A stretch of DNA of 21,495 nt. Source: a virus. The DNA lies in IMG/VR virus record IMGVR_UViG_3300020463_000168, positions 1-21,495 of that record, one strand, 5' to 3'. Under the pieces are notes generated by a model. It saw only the letters and a list, made by a program, of their open reading frames with translations, was not told the DNA's origin and did no database searches. A program made the translations under genes and the position numbers. Below are positions 8,137 to 15,333 of this stretch, one piece after another. The first letter of the stretch is position 1. Each line of letters begins with the position of its first letter.

Positions 8137-8751
8137 ATGGATTATGTAAGACAGGCGCTTATGGACAAGTACACACTTCAGTTGTGCCATTATGAAATGG
8201 CTTTATATGACGGGCGGCAAACCCGTCTTCATGGAAAAATGCAACAATACTTCAATTCAACGCCAGTGAAAAATGCTTTTGCACGACTGATGTATATAGC
8301 AGCTAACGTAAAGTCACTTTACACTAAAACGGCTATTTCGCAAAAACTGCATATCACTCGTCAGGCCGCGCATCAGATGGTAAACGAGTGCTTGGATGGT
8401 GGGTGGATTATAGTCGACCAGGATGGTCGTTGCCCGACCTATAAGGCTACTGAAACCTTAATAAATGGCGTAAAATTGTATGCTGCATTTGCGCTTGATA
8501 GTGGCGAGAACATAGGGGTCGTCAATTACAGGCAGGCTATCAGCAACTACGATGCAGCTGAACGTAAAGCTGGTTTATATTGTCCAGACAATTCTTCAGT
8601 GTTAGATTTTAAGATTCCTGACACTGGAGAAGAAAGCGATGAGACAAGAGAGAAAACAGACAGCTTGCGAAACACTGTGGAACGTTGTTCCTTTGCACGG
8701 CCACACAAACAAACATCTGGAAGACCTGGCAGAATTGCAGCTAAAGCTTAA
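8137..8751 (+). CDS. Winged-HTH protein of unknown role
   Basis: This 204-residue protein is preceded by GGGAG eight bases before the ATG. Residues ~48-110 form a probable winged helix (LYTKTAISQKLHITRQAAHQ, then MVNECLDGGWIIVD), suggesting DNA binding, perhaps as an early regulator. The C-terminal ~50 residues are charged and low in complexity. The last 113 bases are shared, in another frame, with the next gene. I do not recognise the full-length family. Confidence 0.7.
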   Translation: MDYVRQALMDKYTLQLCHYEMALYDGRQTRLHGKMQQYFNSTPVKNAFARLMYIAANVKSLYTKTAISQKLHITRQAAHQMVNECLDGGWIIVDQDGRCPTYKATETLINGVKLYAAFALDSGENIGVVNYRQAISNYDAAERKAGLYCPDNSSVLDFKIPDTGEESDETREKTDSLRNTVERCSFARPHKQTSGRPGRIAAKA

Positions 8752-8959
8752 AGAAACAGAAAATTGGACTGCGGAACGGCTACACCTTGTATTTTTATGT
8801 TGTGAAATGATGAACCATAAAAATTTACCAACTAAAGTCAAAGAAAAAGCCTATGAGTTGGTTTTAACATATGCTTGTGCGTCAGATGCAATTTATCAGT
8901 ATAACACTGAGAAAATGGAAGACATTGTGCCAGTAAACCATTTGGGGAAAAGCAAATGA
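8639..8959 (+). CDS. Small hypothetical early protein
   Basis: This is a 106-residue protein of unknown function. The start is supported by GGAGAA seven bases upstream, inside the preceding gene, giving a 113-base out-of-phase overlap. Its stop overlaps the start of the RuvC-like gene as ATGA, which indicates coupled translation. The sequence is mostly helical and rich in charged residues (HLEDLAELQLKLKETENWTA), with no signal peptide or membrane segment. Confidence 0.65.
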   Translation: MRQERKQTACETLWNVVPLHGHTNKHLEDLAELQLKLKETENWTAERLHLVFLCCEMMNHKNLPTKVKEKAYELVLTYACASDAIYQYNTEKMEDIVPVNHLGKSK

Positions 8960-9432
8960 TTTGTTGGGGCATTGATCCCGGAGTTTCCGGCGCTATCTGC
9001 TGCTTCGATTACACTGAAGGGGCGGTCGATATATTCGACATGCCGATTGTAGAGGTGCGGGGCAAAAAAGAAGTAAGTCCCGTGCTCGTTAGAAACATCT
9101 TGCGTGATTTGCCAGGCCCGGTTTTTGTTGAGCGCGTCGGCGCACGACCTGGACAGGGCGTTTCATCCATGTTCAACTTTGGAAAGAGTTATGGAATGGT
9201 GCTGGGCGTCGTCGCTGCACTAGACTATTCGCTTCACTATGTCACCCCACAGCGATGGCAGCGTGACCTTCATGTAGAGACAGGGAAGGACGGAAACAGA
9301 ACAAGAGCAATGCAGCTGTTGCCAGCATATGCACAAGAGTTTAAACGTCGACGCGATGATGGTCGCGCTGACGCTGCTTTGATTGCATACTGGGGCGTTT
9401 CTTTTGGATTGAGTGTTGAAAGTAATGACTGA
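8956..9432 (+). CDS. RuvC-like Holliday-junction resolvase
   Basis: This 158-residue protein has an RNase H/RuvC fold. GIDPG carries D7 after the first strand, E59 lies in VFVERVGARPGQG, and the C-terminal DDGRADAALIA supplies D134/D135 and D139. These acidic residues match the two-metal active site of RuvC resolvases, and the length is near the usual ~170. It would resolve branched intermediates from phage recombination or clear DNA before packaging. It is coupled to the upstream gene by ATGA and followed by the PD-(D/E)XK nuclease. Confidence 0.85.
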   Translation: MICWGIDPGVSGAICCFDYTEGAVDIFDMPIVEVRGKKEVSPVLVRNILRDLPGPVFVERVGARPGQGVSSMFNFGKSYGMVLGVVAALDYSLHYVTPQRWQRDLHVETGKDGNRTRAMQLLPAYAQEFKRRRDDGRADAALIAYWGVSFGLSVESND

Positions 9433-10258
9433 CAAAATCAACAAAAACGGATTTGAGTTACACAACTTAAAGCATGTGAGTGTAAGCCAAGCTAATAAAT
9501 TCAGAGAAGCGCCGGACGCTTGGATTGCTGATAAGCTTTTTGGGTATAAATCGCCATACGGATATCCAGCGCTGCAAGGCTTGGCTGTAGAAAGCGCCGT
9601 AGAGATGCGCCTTTACAACGGCATCGTTGCTGATGATTGCGTAAGCCATGCGCTCGAGCGTTTTGCGTCAGATATTAAGTTGATGAAGGACAGCGCCGCA
9701 GAATTTGAAAAACGTGCTCCGATAATAGAACGCATGGTGCGCACAGCGCTTGAGCAACTTGTTGAGTTAGGTAAGCCAGAAGAGCCGCCCGTCGGCAGCA
9801 GGCAACACAATATAGGTATTCCTGTCAGATTTAAGAAGGGCGAGAACGGCAGAATAAACTGTATTGGCTTTTTGGACTTCTATTATCCAGACAAACAGCT
9901 TGTGATAGACCTTAAAACAACGGCAAAAGCGCCGTCAGGTTGGTCTACATCGCATGGTATCCAAGCAGCTGTTTACAAAAAAGCCGTTGAGGCAATGACT
10001 GGCAAGCCAACAACAGTAAAGTTTTTGTATGTTTTGACCCGGCAGAAAGACCCGTTTGTCTGGCTGACAATGGAAGACCCAGATTATTATTTGGACATAT
10101 TCAAACGAACAATTATATCGCTCGAAGCGCTGCTTTCTGTAAGCAGCGATGCGGCTGACCTTCTGAAAATCATACCACACAACCCAGATAGTTTTTACTG
10201 GAGTGGCGCTGAACACATAGCTGCTGAACTGTACGGCGATGACGGAAAAGCAGAGTGA
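9425..10258 (+). CDS. PD-(D/E)XK nuclease (RecB/Cas4-like)
   Basis: From the ATG at 9425 the protein has 277 residues; a GTG at 9413 would add four. The nuclease motifs are GFLD with D151, VIDLKTT with D162 and K164, and QAAVY (Q180, Y184), preceded by E56 in GLAVESAVE. Together these are the PD-(D/E)XK core of RecB/Cas4-type exonucleases. I see no clear iron-sulphur cysteine set. It overlaps the resolvase by eight bases and the following gene by 20. A likely role is processing DNA ends for recombination-linked replication; this is inferred. Confidence 0.85.
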   Translation: MTDKINKNGFELHNLKHVSVSQANKFREAPDAWIADKLFGYKSPYGYPALQGLAVESAVEMRLYNGIVADDCVSHALERFASDIKLMKDSAAEFEKRAPIIERMVRTALEQLVELGKPEEPPVGSRQHNIGIPVRFKKGENGRINCIGFLDFYYPDKQLVIDLKTTAKAPSGWSTSHGIQAAVYKKAVEAMTGKPTTVKFLYVLTRQKDPFVWLTMEDPDYYLDIFKRTIISLEALLSVSSDAADLLKIIPHNPDSFYWSGAEHIAAELYGDDGKAE

Positions 10259-10562
10259 CCTTTTTGAAACTATATTCTCCAGCAAAAAGAGAGGGGCAAT
10301 CAGAGATCCAGAACTACTTTTGTGGCAATCAGTGTTGATTACAGCGATCAACGATGCCGACAATCTGGACAGCAAAAGCAGGGTCAGAAGGCGCAATGCC
10401 GCAGATGCAATCATCTGGATGACAGAGAACAGTGAAGATTTTGCAACGGTCTGTGACCTAGCAAGAGAGAATCCCGATTACGCAAGTATGCGCTTCAAGC
10501 AATGGCTAGCTAATCGATACCCGGCCACACTCCTGGCCAACGTGTTCGCCTCACACGATTAA
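10239..10562 (+). CDS. Small hypothetical protein in replication operon
   Basis: This 107-residue protein starts inside the nuclease gene (20-base overlap). The central part (RVRRRNAADAIIWMTENSED, then FATVCDLARENPDYASMRFK) resembles a short helical module common in phage replication and regulatory regions, possibly a DNA-binding helix-turn-helix. I cannot name a family firmly. The start has only a weak ribosome-binding site, consistent with translational coupling. Confidence 0.65.
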   Translation: MTEKQSDLFETIFSSKKRGAIRDPELLLWQSVLITAINDADNLDSKSRVRRRNAADAIIWMTENSEDFATVCDLARENPDYASMRFKQWLANRYPATLLANVFASHD

Positions 10563-10594
10563 GGGGGCGCTAAACCTAAGAAAAGGAGGCTGTA

Positions 10595-11170
10595 ATGTCT
10601 TTAAATTTTTTAAGTATGGGTAGCGGATCACCGTTTATTCGGTTTTCTGTGGAAGACAACGAGTGGACACGCTCGTCTGTTGATGGGGATTTGATACCGA
10701 TTGATTGGAAGTCTCCAGTCGTCATCGATATCGAAAAAATACAGCAGGGCTGGTTAAAGCTGGCAGGCGGCAGAGATTGGCAGCCGTGGCCAGACAATAA
10801 CCCGACCAGTATTGAAAGGCCTAGCATGGAGCACAAGCAGGGCTTTGCTGTAAAGTTTTTCTCAACAAAGCTGTTTGATGACGAGCCTGTGCGCGAGTTG
10901 TCCAGTAGCGGTGCTGGCATGATTGAGTTTATCAAAGCGCTATACAAGGCAGCTGAACCTGGTTTTGGCGAAGGCAAGGTTCCTGTTGTCAAGATGCTCC
11001 CAGCTATCAAAGTGCGGATTGGCAAGGGTCCGAGCAAGATACCGCAGTTTGAAATTGTCGCATGGGTGGGGCGCCCAGCTGAACTGGATGGCGATAATGC
11101 TGAGGAAACGCCAGCCCCGGCAGCTGCTACCGAAGCAGCAGATGACGACTCTTTCGACGACGAAATCTGA
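10595..11170 (+). CDS. Probable ssDNA-binding protein with acidic tail
   Basis: This 191-residue protein is preceded by AAGGAGG. The body (residues ~10-155) is rich in beta-prone segments and tryptophans (FIRFSVEDNEW, DWQPWPDNNP, QFEIVAWVG). It is followed by an Ala/Glu-rich linker and a strongly acidic end, DDDSFDDEI. A compact domain, flexible linker and acidic tail are the layout of single-stranded DNA-binding proteins, and the gene sits between recombination nucleases and the primase-helicase. The terminal tip is not the canonical DDIPF. The function is inferred from layout and context, without a clear family match. Confidence 0.55.
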   Translation: MSLNFLSMGSGSPFIRFSVEDNEWTRSSVDGDLIPIDWKSPVVIDIEKIQQGWLKLAGGRDWQPWPDNNPTSIERPSMEHKQGFAVKFFSTKLFDDEPVRELSSSGAGMIEFIKALYKAAEPGFGEGKVPVVKMLPAIKVRIGKGPSKIPQFEIVAWVGRPAELDGDNAEETPAPAAATEAADDDSFDDEI

Positions 11171-11177
11171 TTTGCAG

Positions 11178-11197
11178 GGCGCAGCTACGGCTGCGCC
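11178..11197 (+). terminator. GC-rich stem-loop after the SSB-like gene
   Basis: GGCGCAGC (11178-11185) and GCTGCGCC (11190-11197) form a perfect 8-bp stem around TACG. It begins eight bases after the stop codon and is followed by TTTCGTCT. It resembles a leaky intrinsic terminator that would lower expression of downstream genes relative to the abundant binding protein. The T-tract is short, so readthrough is expected. Confidence 0.6.
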
Positions 11198-11221
11198 TTT
11201 CGTCTGCTTGGGAGGGCAAAA

Positions 11222-11668
11222 ATGAACCGTGATTGGAAAAAAGAAATACTGACGGCGGCATCGCTGGAGCCAGCAAGAAAGTCTTTCGATGCCCTGTGGA
11301 AAATTAGAATAGACTTGGCTAAAAGTGGTAATTTTGGACTGCGGTTAGGCGAGGTGGAAGAATGGGGAAACGCGGTTAAGCTCGTTGACTTTCATATTGT
11401 CGTGTATCACGCCAAGCCATTTTATGATGCAGGCGGCAATCCACATAAAGGTTATGCCGACAGATTTATAGGCCGCGAAGAAGATGCACATGTGGTCTGC
11501 AACAAGACTGGTAAGTCTTCATCTGTAACAAATGCGCAGCTAGGGGCTTTTTTTGTCATGGCGCAAAACCTTATTAACGAAATCCATTGGGATGGTTATG
11601 AGGACGGCGACATGGACTCTATCCATAATATCTGGTGCAGCACAATATCTGCAAGTGATTTAGTCTAA
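11222..11668 (+). CDS. Hypothetical protein before primase-helicase
   Basis: This 148-residue protein is preceded by GGGAGG. Its stop TAA shares one base with the ATG of the primase-helicase, so the two are translationally coupled. Visible segments include VKLVDFHIVVYHAKPFYDAG and DRFIGREEDAHVVC, suggesting a mixed alpha/beta fold. No catalytic motif is recognised. Its position suggests an accessory replication role. Confidence 0.7.
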   Translation: MNRDWKKEILTAASLEPARKSFDALWKIRIDLAKSGNFGLRLGEVEEWGNAVKLVDFHIVVYHAKPFYDAGGNPHKGYADRFIGREEDAHVVCNKTGKSSSVTNAQLGAFFVMAQNLINEIHWDGYEDGDMDSIHNIWCSTISASDLV

Positions 11669-13842
11669 TGGAAACAAAGTTTGATTGGGCAAAGTATTGG
11701 TATGACTTAGGCTTCAGCGTCGTGCCAGTACATTATGTGAAGCCTGACGGCAGTTGCAGCTGCCCGTTAGGCAAAAACTGCCCAAGTCCAGGCAAGCACC
11801 CTGCGCCGTCCAGGTGGAAGAATTACCAGGAAAAACGTGCGGACATGGACACACTGGAAATGTGGTTTGATGGCCGCTTCAAAGATTTTAACATAGGTGT
11901 GGTCACTGGCAGCATCAGTAACAACGTGTTTGTGGTGGATGTTGATATAGCTGAAGGCAAGCCGGGTGCTGACACGCTCGACGATTTGTGCATGGCAAAC
12001 GATGACTTGCCAGAAACAATGCAGCAGATTACAGGCAGTGGCGGCAAGCATTACTTCTTTAAAGCGCCTGACGGCATAAGCATCACTACAGGCAAGAACG
12101 TGCTGGGCGAAGGGATTGATACACGGGGCGAAGGCGGCTTTGTGGTTGTTGCGCCGAGCAATCACAAATCTGGAGGTGAATATATTGTTTCGCCGCACAT
12201 AAGGCACATCGAACAAAGCCCAGACTGGCTGCGCGAGATGGCGGTTATGTCAAATGGCTATGTCAACGGTGAGGGCAGCCTGCAAGACACAACGGTAAAT
12301 CGATGGGGCGAGTTAGCCGATGGCCGTGAAGGCTACATGGTCAAGCTCATTATTGGAACTATACGAACTTGGTGGGCGCAGAAGGGCGTTCTGCCGACGT
12401 TTGAGGAATTGGTAGATGATGCGTGGCCTACATACGAAGCAAAAGCGCTGGCCCGTGGCAAGAACTTGTCGATGGACAATAGGGGTATCGAGTTATTCGA
12501 GTACAAAGCCAGGTATCAGCTGAAACGTGCAAAGAATAAAGAACTTAGAATCCTTGACGGAGTACAGCCCGGCTCCGAAAAGGCAGAGCGGCAACCACCC
12601 AGTTTTCAGTCATCTGGGCCTCCCTATATGGTTGCACACTCTCAAACTGAAGCGGCAGGCCCGGTGCTTGATACGGCAAAACTGCCGCTTCTTTTATCTG
12701 ATTGGACGCTAAAACGATATGCAGGCGAGGCTCCAGCGCAAGAATGGCTTATAGAAAACATACTGCCGCGCCGTATTCCGGGGCTGATTGCAGCGATTGG
12801 CGGCCTTGGCAAGTCATACATCTTGCTGGATCTAGCTATGAAGGTAGCAGGCGGCGACCAAAACATGCACACAGAGATAGCGCTGGGCGGTAAGGTGGCG
12901 CACAACGGTAAAGTTGTGTTTCTGGGCGCAGAAGACAGCGCAGCGTCGATGCACAGACGCATTAACTCAATCGCTGACCCAACCTTACGCGACAGGGCGG
13001 CAGACAACCTCATTGTTGTGCCTATGCCGGACGCAGGCGGCGCGATACCGCTAATATCAGCGCACATGGGCGCTTACAGCGTCAGTCACGATTACTTAGA
13101 TATTCGCAAGCAGCTGCTTGACATGGGTGACGTAGCGCTGCTGGTCATCGACCCTTTACAGGCTTTTGCTCATGCCGATATCAACACAGACCCAGCAGCT
13201 GCGCAGTTCTGGTGGTCATTGATGTCTGAGTTATGCGTGGCAATCAACGGAAACATCTTGATTAGCCACCATATGCGCAAAGAAGGCACGTTCAGCATCA
13301 GGAAGTCAATGCAGGCCCGTGAGGCAATCCGTGGCACGACAGCGCTGGTGGACGGCGCCCGGTGGGCCTATGGCCTGTGGCAGATGCCAGAAGCCGATGA
13401 AATGGTAATAGCGCAGCGCATGGGGTTTGAGCCGGGGCTTGGCAACTGCGTTATGGGCGGGGTCGTCAAGGTCAATGATGCAGCGGATGCAACAACGAGA
13501 GCGTTTATCCGTGAGGAAAATGGTCTGTTGGTAGATAGATCGATGGAAGTTGACGCGATACTTGAGGCTAGCGCAAAGCTCGATACACAGCAAATAGAAG
13601 CAATATTCGATGAGGTAGACCGCAGATGGTCCAGCGATGAGCCGTTTGCAGCTGGTAGTAACACGACCAGAAGCTTTCTTGCATACCTCAAAACCGAATA
13701 CGGGATGCCGCCCCGGGCTGCAAAAGGATACATGCAAGCATGGCTTGACCAAGGATATCTGCAAAAAGCGACACACGATGCAGCAACAAAACGGCAAGGA
13801 ATCAGAGTAGCGAAGCGATTGGAGGGCAGACATGTCTATTAG
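11668..13842 (+). CDS. Primase-polymerase / RepA-like helicase fusion
   Basis: This 724-residue protein joins two replication activities. Residues ~5-190 form an archaeo-eukaryotic prim-pol domain: VVDVD with D91 and D93 as metal ligands, SGGKHYFF with H128, and IDTRGEGGFVVVAPS. A cysteine cluster near the N-terminus (CSCPLGKNC) may bind zinc. Residues ~355-600 form a RecA/RepA-type ATPase with Walker A GGLGKS (378-383, K382), Walker B LLVIDPL (D495) and a downstream SHHMRKEG sensor. A C-terminal winged helix is likely (~670-720). It would unwind and prime phage DNA, probably loading at the adjacent iteron array, with host polymerase extending. Confidence 0.9.
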   Translation: METKFDWAKYWYDLGFSVVPVHYVKPDGSCSCPLGKNCPSPGKHPAPSRWKNYQEKRADMDTLEMWFDGRFKDFNIGVVTGSISNNVFVVDVDIAEGKPGADTLDDLCMANDDLPETMQQITGSGGKHYFFKAPDGISITTGKNVLGEGIDTRGEGGFVVVAPSNHKSGGEYIVSPHIRHIEQSPDWLREMAVMSNGYVNGEGSLQDTTVNRWGELADGREGYMVKLIIGTIRTWWAQKGVLPTFEELVDDAWPTYEAKALARGKNLSMDNRGIELFEYKARYQLKRAKNKELRILDGVQPGSEKAERQPPSFQSSGPPYMVAHSQTEAAGPVLDTAKLPLLLSDWTLKRYAGEAPAQEWLIENILPRRIPGLIAAIGGLGKSYILLDLAMKVAGGDQNMHTEIALGGKVAHNGKVVFLGAEDSAASMHRRINSIADPTLRDRAADNLIVVPMPDAGGAIPLISAHMGAYSVSHDYLDIRKQLLDMGDVALLVIDPLQAFAHADINTDPAAAQFWWSLMSELCVAINGNILISHHMRKEGTFSIRKSMQAREAIRGTTALVDGARWAYGLWQMPEADEMVIAQRMGFEPGLGNCVMGGVVKVNDAADATTRAFIREENGLLVDRSMEVDAILEASAKLDTQQIEAIFDEVDRRWSSDEPFAAGSNTTRSFLAYLKTEYGMPPRAAKGYMQAWLDQGYLQKATHDAATKRQGIRVAKRLEGRHVY

Positions 13843-14032
13843 TCAAGGCGATGGCTCGATGCAGCAATTAATCAACAACAATCAATGCCCCAGATGCCAG
13901 ACAACCATGCCCCCGGTGGATGTTCATGGTCATCTGCAATGCTCTGTTTGTCATCTGGTTATCAGCGAATGTTGCCAAGGTGAACAAGCCTGTCATTTTG
14001 ATGTTTCAGACAAGTCAGGCAGCTTGAAATGA
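13832..14032 (+). CDS. Small zinc-ribbon protein
   Basis: This 66-residue protein starts 11 bases inside the primase-helicase gene, with GGAGGG well placed upstream. It contains CPRC and CSVC pairs (about 16 residues apart) in a zinc-ribbon arrangement, plus CC and C/H residues further on. It probably binds DNA, RNA or a protein partner in replication or transcription; this is inference. Its stop overlaps a possible downstream 48-codon frame as ATGA. Confidence 0.75.
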   Translation: MSISQGDGSMQQLINNNQCPRCQTTMPPVDVHGHLQCSVCHLVISECCQGEQACHFDVSDKSGSLK

Positions 14033-14175
14033 CTTACGGAAATGGAACGGAAATGAACGGAAGTATTACGGAAGTAAAACCCCCATACCCCCAGGCGTTT
14101 ACTTCCGCAACGCCACCTTGGCGGTTGGCGAGGCGGTGCGTAACGCTGAACCGGGAGGTATGGCGTGGCTGGTAA
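14029..14175 (+). CDS. Possible 48-residue gene overlapping the iteron array
   Basis: An ATG at 14029 overlaps the zinc-ribbon stop as ATGA and opens 48 codons to TAA at 14173-14175, overlapping the next gene by 11 bases. The product begins MTYGNGTEMNGSITEVKPP and ends VWRGW. No strong ribosome-binding site is visible. The iteron-like repeats fall inside the frame, so it may be translated only incidentally. Confidence 0.3.
   Translation: MTYGNGTEMNGSITEVKPPYPQAFTSATPPWRLARRCVTLNREVWRGW
14036..14078 (+). repeat. Iteron-like direct repeats (candidate replication origin)
   Basis: Four head-to-tail copies of ACGGAARTR start at 14036, 14047, 14057 and 14068, spaced 11, 10 and 11 bases, so all face the same side of the helix. 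They lie just downstream of the prim-pol/helicase gene. Iterons with helical-turn spacing are typical initiator binding sites in theta-type replicons. The origin assignment is inferred. Confidence 0.6.
14069..14107 (+). other. 10-bp stem-loop joined to the iteron array
   Basis: CGGAAGTAAA (14069-14078, part of the last iteron) and TTTACTTCCG (14098-14107) pair perfectly over 10 bases around a 19-base C-rich loop containing two runs of five Cs. A smaller hairpin CGCCA-CCT-TGGCG follows at 14111-14123. It could expose single strands for priming at an origin, or act as an RNA structure. Confidence 0.6.
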
Positions 14176-14773
14176 GTGGAGTAAAGCAAGGCAAAAGCCA
14201 AGGGATTTAGCCTATAACGCTAGAACGTCACCCGATATGTGGGGCGACCATAGAGGTAAAGCGTTAAATGCAGCTGTGCAAAGCTTGGATCAGGTTGCTC
14301 GACAGATGGAGCAGAAGTGGGGCTATGGCACGTTAGAGCGCCTTGCATCACCTGACCTTGCTGCAAAGTTTTACCGAGCAAAAGAAAATCTGCAGGCAGC
14401 CTGTGATGGCGATGACCATAACCTTGTTATTCAGAAGTGTGAGAACATGGCAAAGGGCTGGCGGTTGCTCGATAGGAAAGCAACAGAAGCAGGCTGTAAG
14501 CCGCTAGACGAGCGTGTAGTGCTTCATACGGCAGATAGTGGGCAGAAGTACGCTTTTACCAATGAAAGCGGCCTGTATAAGCTTATTGCGGATAAATACG
14601 GACCAGATGTGCGTGTCATGTCTTTTGATGAAGTCACGCGGATTATGGAGGACTGGCACAAGTCAAACACCTTGTTGAACGGTATCAAAGATGCGTTTCC
14701 CGGCAGCGAGGTAACAAAAATTAACCCAAAGTCAGACGGAAAGGATTTGTTCAATGACGAAATACCATTCTAA
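14165..14773 (+). CDS. Unknown replication-region protein with SSB-like DEIPF tail
   Basis: This 202-residue protein starts at GTG, with GGGAGG six bases upstream; an ATG at 14160 is out of frame and stops after 16 codons. The body is mostly helical (ALNAAVQSLDQVARQMEQKW) with a possible small domain at ~110-165. The last residues, DLFNDEIPF, closely match the acidic C-terminal tip (DDDIPF) by which bacterial SSB recruits PriA, RecQ, RecO, Exo I and other partners. No OB-fold is evident, so it may mimic or compete with host SSB, or be a divergent binding protein. It overlaps the next gene by 20 bases. Confidence 0.65.
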   Translation: MAGKWSKARQKPRDLAYNARTSPDMWGDHRGKALNAAVQSLDQVARQMEQKWGYGTLERLASPDLAAKFYRAKENLQAACDGDDHNLVIQKCENMAKGWRLLDRKATEAGCKPLDERVVLHTADSGQKYAFTNESGLYKLIADKYGPDVRVMSFDEVTRIMEDWHKSNTLLNGIKDAFPGSEVTKINPKSDGKDLFNDEIPF

Positions 14774-15107
14774 ACCAGCGAGGCAGCTTGCGCTTGAGCA
14801 GGCAATCACCTTGACCACACAAAAACGAAATCGTGAGTATGGTGAGCCAAAAGAAAATTTTGAACGGACAGCGGCTATGTTAAACGCCTATTTAGGGAAG
14901 CGCCTTGTTGATCCCCTGGGCGCGGCTGATGTGGCAATGATGGGAATTGTGCTGAAGATGGGCAGGCTGGCAGAAAATCAGGACAGCCCGGACAGCTGGC
15001 GTGACGTCGCTGGTTATGCAGCGCTTGGTTTCGAGATTACCCACCAGCCAAAAAAACGAGGCAGGCCAATCGGCAGCCGGAACAAAAAAACAGCCTTGCC
15101 CAAGTAA
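14754..15107 (+). CDS. DUF6378-like (MazG-like) protein with AT-hook tail
   Basis: This is a 117-residue protein. Residues ~20-95 (REYGEPKENFERTAAMLNAY, VDPLGAADVAMMGIVLKMGR, DSPDSWRDVAGYAALGFE) match the small all-helical phage family I know as DUF6378, whose acidic residues and length recall MazG-type nucleotide pyrophosphohydrolases. The tail KKRGRPIGSRNKK contains an AT-hook-like GRP core, suggesting DNA association. Substrate and activity are not established. It is last in the rightward operon, and its stop codon lies in the loop of the terminator of the opposing cassette. Confidence 0.7.
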   Translation: MTKYHSKPARQLALEQAITLTTQKRNREYGEPKENFERTAAMLNAYLGKRLVDPLGAADVAMMGIVLKMGRLAENQDSPDSWRDVAGYAALGFEITHQPKKRGRPIGSRNKKTALPK

Positions 15108-15117
15108 GGCAAGGCTG
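15084..15117 (-). terminator. Intrinsic terminator of the leftward cassette
   Basis: On the - strand, CAGCCTTGCC, the loop TTACTTG and GGCAAGGCTG form a perfect 10-bp stem, immediately followed by seven Ts (15090-15084). This is a textbook Rho-independent terminator for leftward transcripts. It overlaps the 3' end of the rightward gene ending at 15107, so it marks the convergence of two operons. The + strand version lacks a T-tract. Confidence 0.9.
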
Positions 15118-15119
15118 TC

Positions 15120-15143
15120 AGCCGGGGCATTTATGGCCCGGCT
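15120..15143 (+). terminator. Second GC-rich hairpin between convergent operons
   Basis: AGCCGGG (15120-15126) and CCCGGCT (15137-15143) form a perfect 7-bp stem with a 10-base loop, just downstream of the rightward operon. ATTGATTAAAT follows, without a proper T-tract. It may terminate or stabilise the rightward transcript; the evidence is weaker than for the adjacent leftward terminator. Confidence 0.4.
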
Positions 15144-15333
15144 ATTGATTAAATGGCGGAAGCGGTTGAAAGGGTTTTGCCTCTTCGGCCCACACACGCA
15201 GCAACTTATAATCCCGGTCAGCTGCGTCTACATTGGCCCGGGCTACGCCATCACTTGCGCAGCCGCGCCAAGTAAAGGCAATTTCTGGGGCGTCGCCTTC
15301 TATCTCGACCCAGATGTGATGACGTTCAGTCAT
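15142..15333 (-). CDS. Small hypothetical protein (last gene of cassette)
   Basis: The ATG at 15333 gives 63 residues and overlaps the upstream stop by eight bases; an ATG at 15345 is a possible alternative, and both lack a strong ribosome-binding site. The sequence (HHIWVEIEGDAPEIAFTWRG, then KLLRVWAEEAKPFQPLPPF) suggests a small beta-containing domain. Function is unknown. It is the last gene before the leftward terminator. Confidence 0.6.
   Translation of the reverse strand: MTERHHIWVEIEGDAPEIAFTWRGCASDGVARANVDAADRDYKLLRVWAEEAKPFQPLPPFNQ

Noticed and set aside
9935-10414. 159-codon - strand frame
   Set aside because: It lies antisense to the nuclease motifs; shadow.
10923-11225. 100-codon + strand frame
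   Set aside because: It overlaps the acidic-tailed protein gene out of frame, lacks a ribosome-binding site and has shadow-like composition.
13306-13833. 175-codon - strand frame
   Set aside because: It lies wholly over the C-terminal part of the primase-helicase, with no start signal and no recognisable motif.
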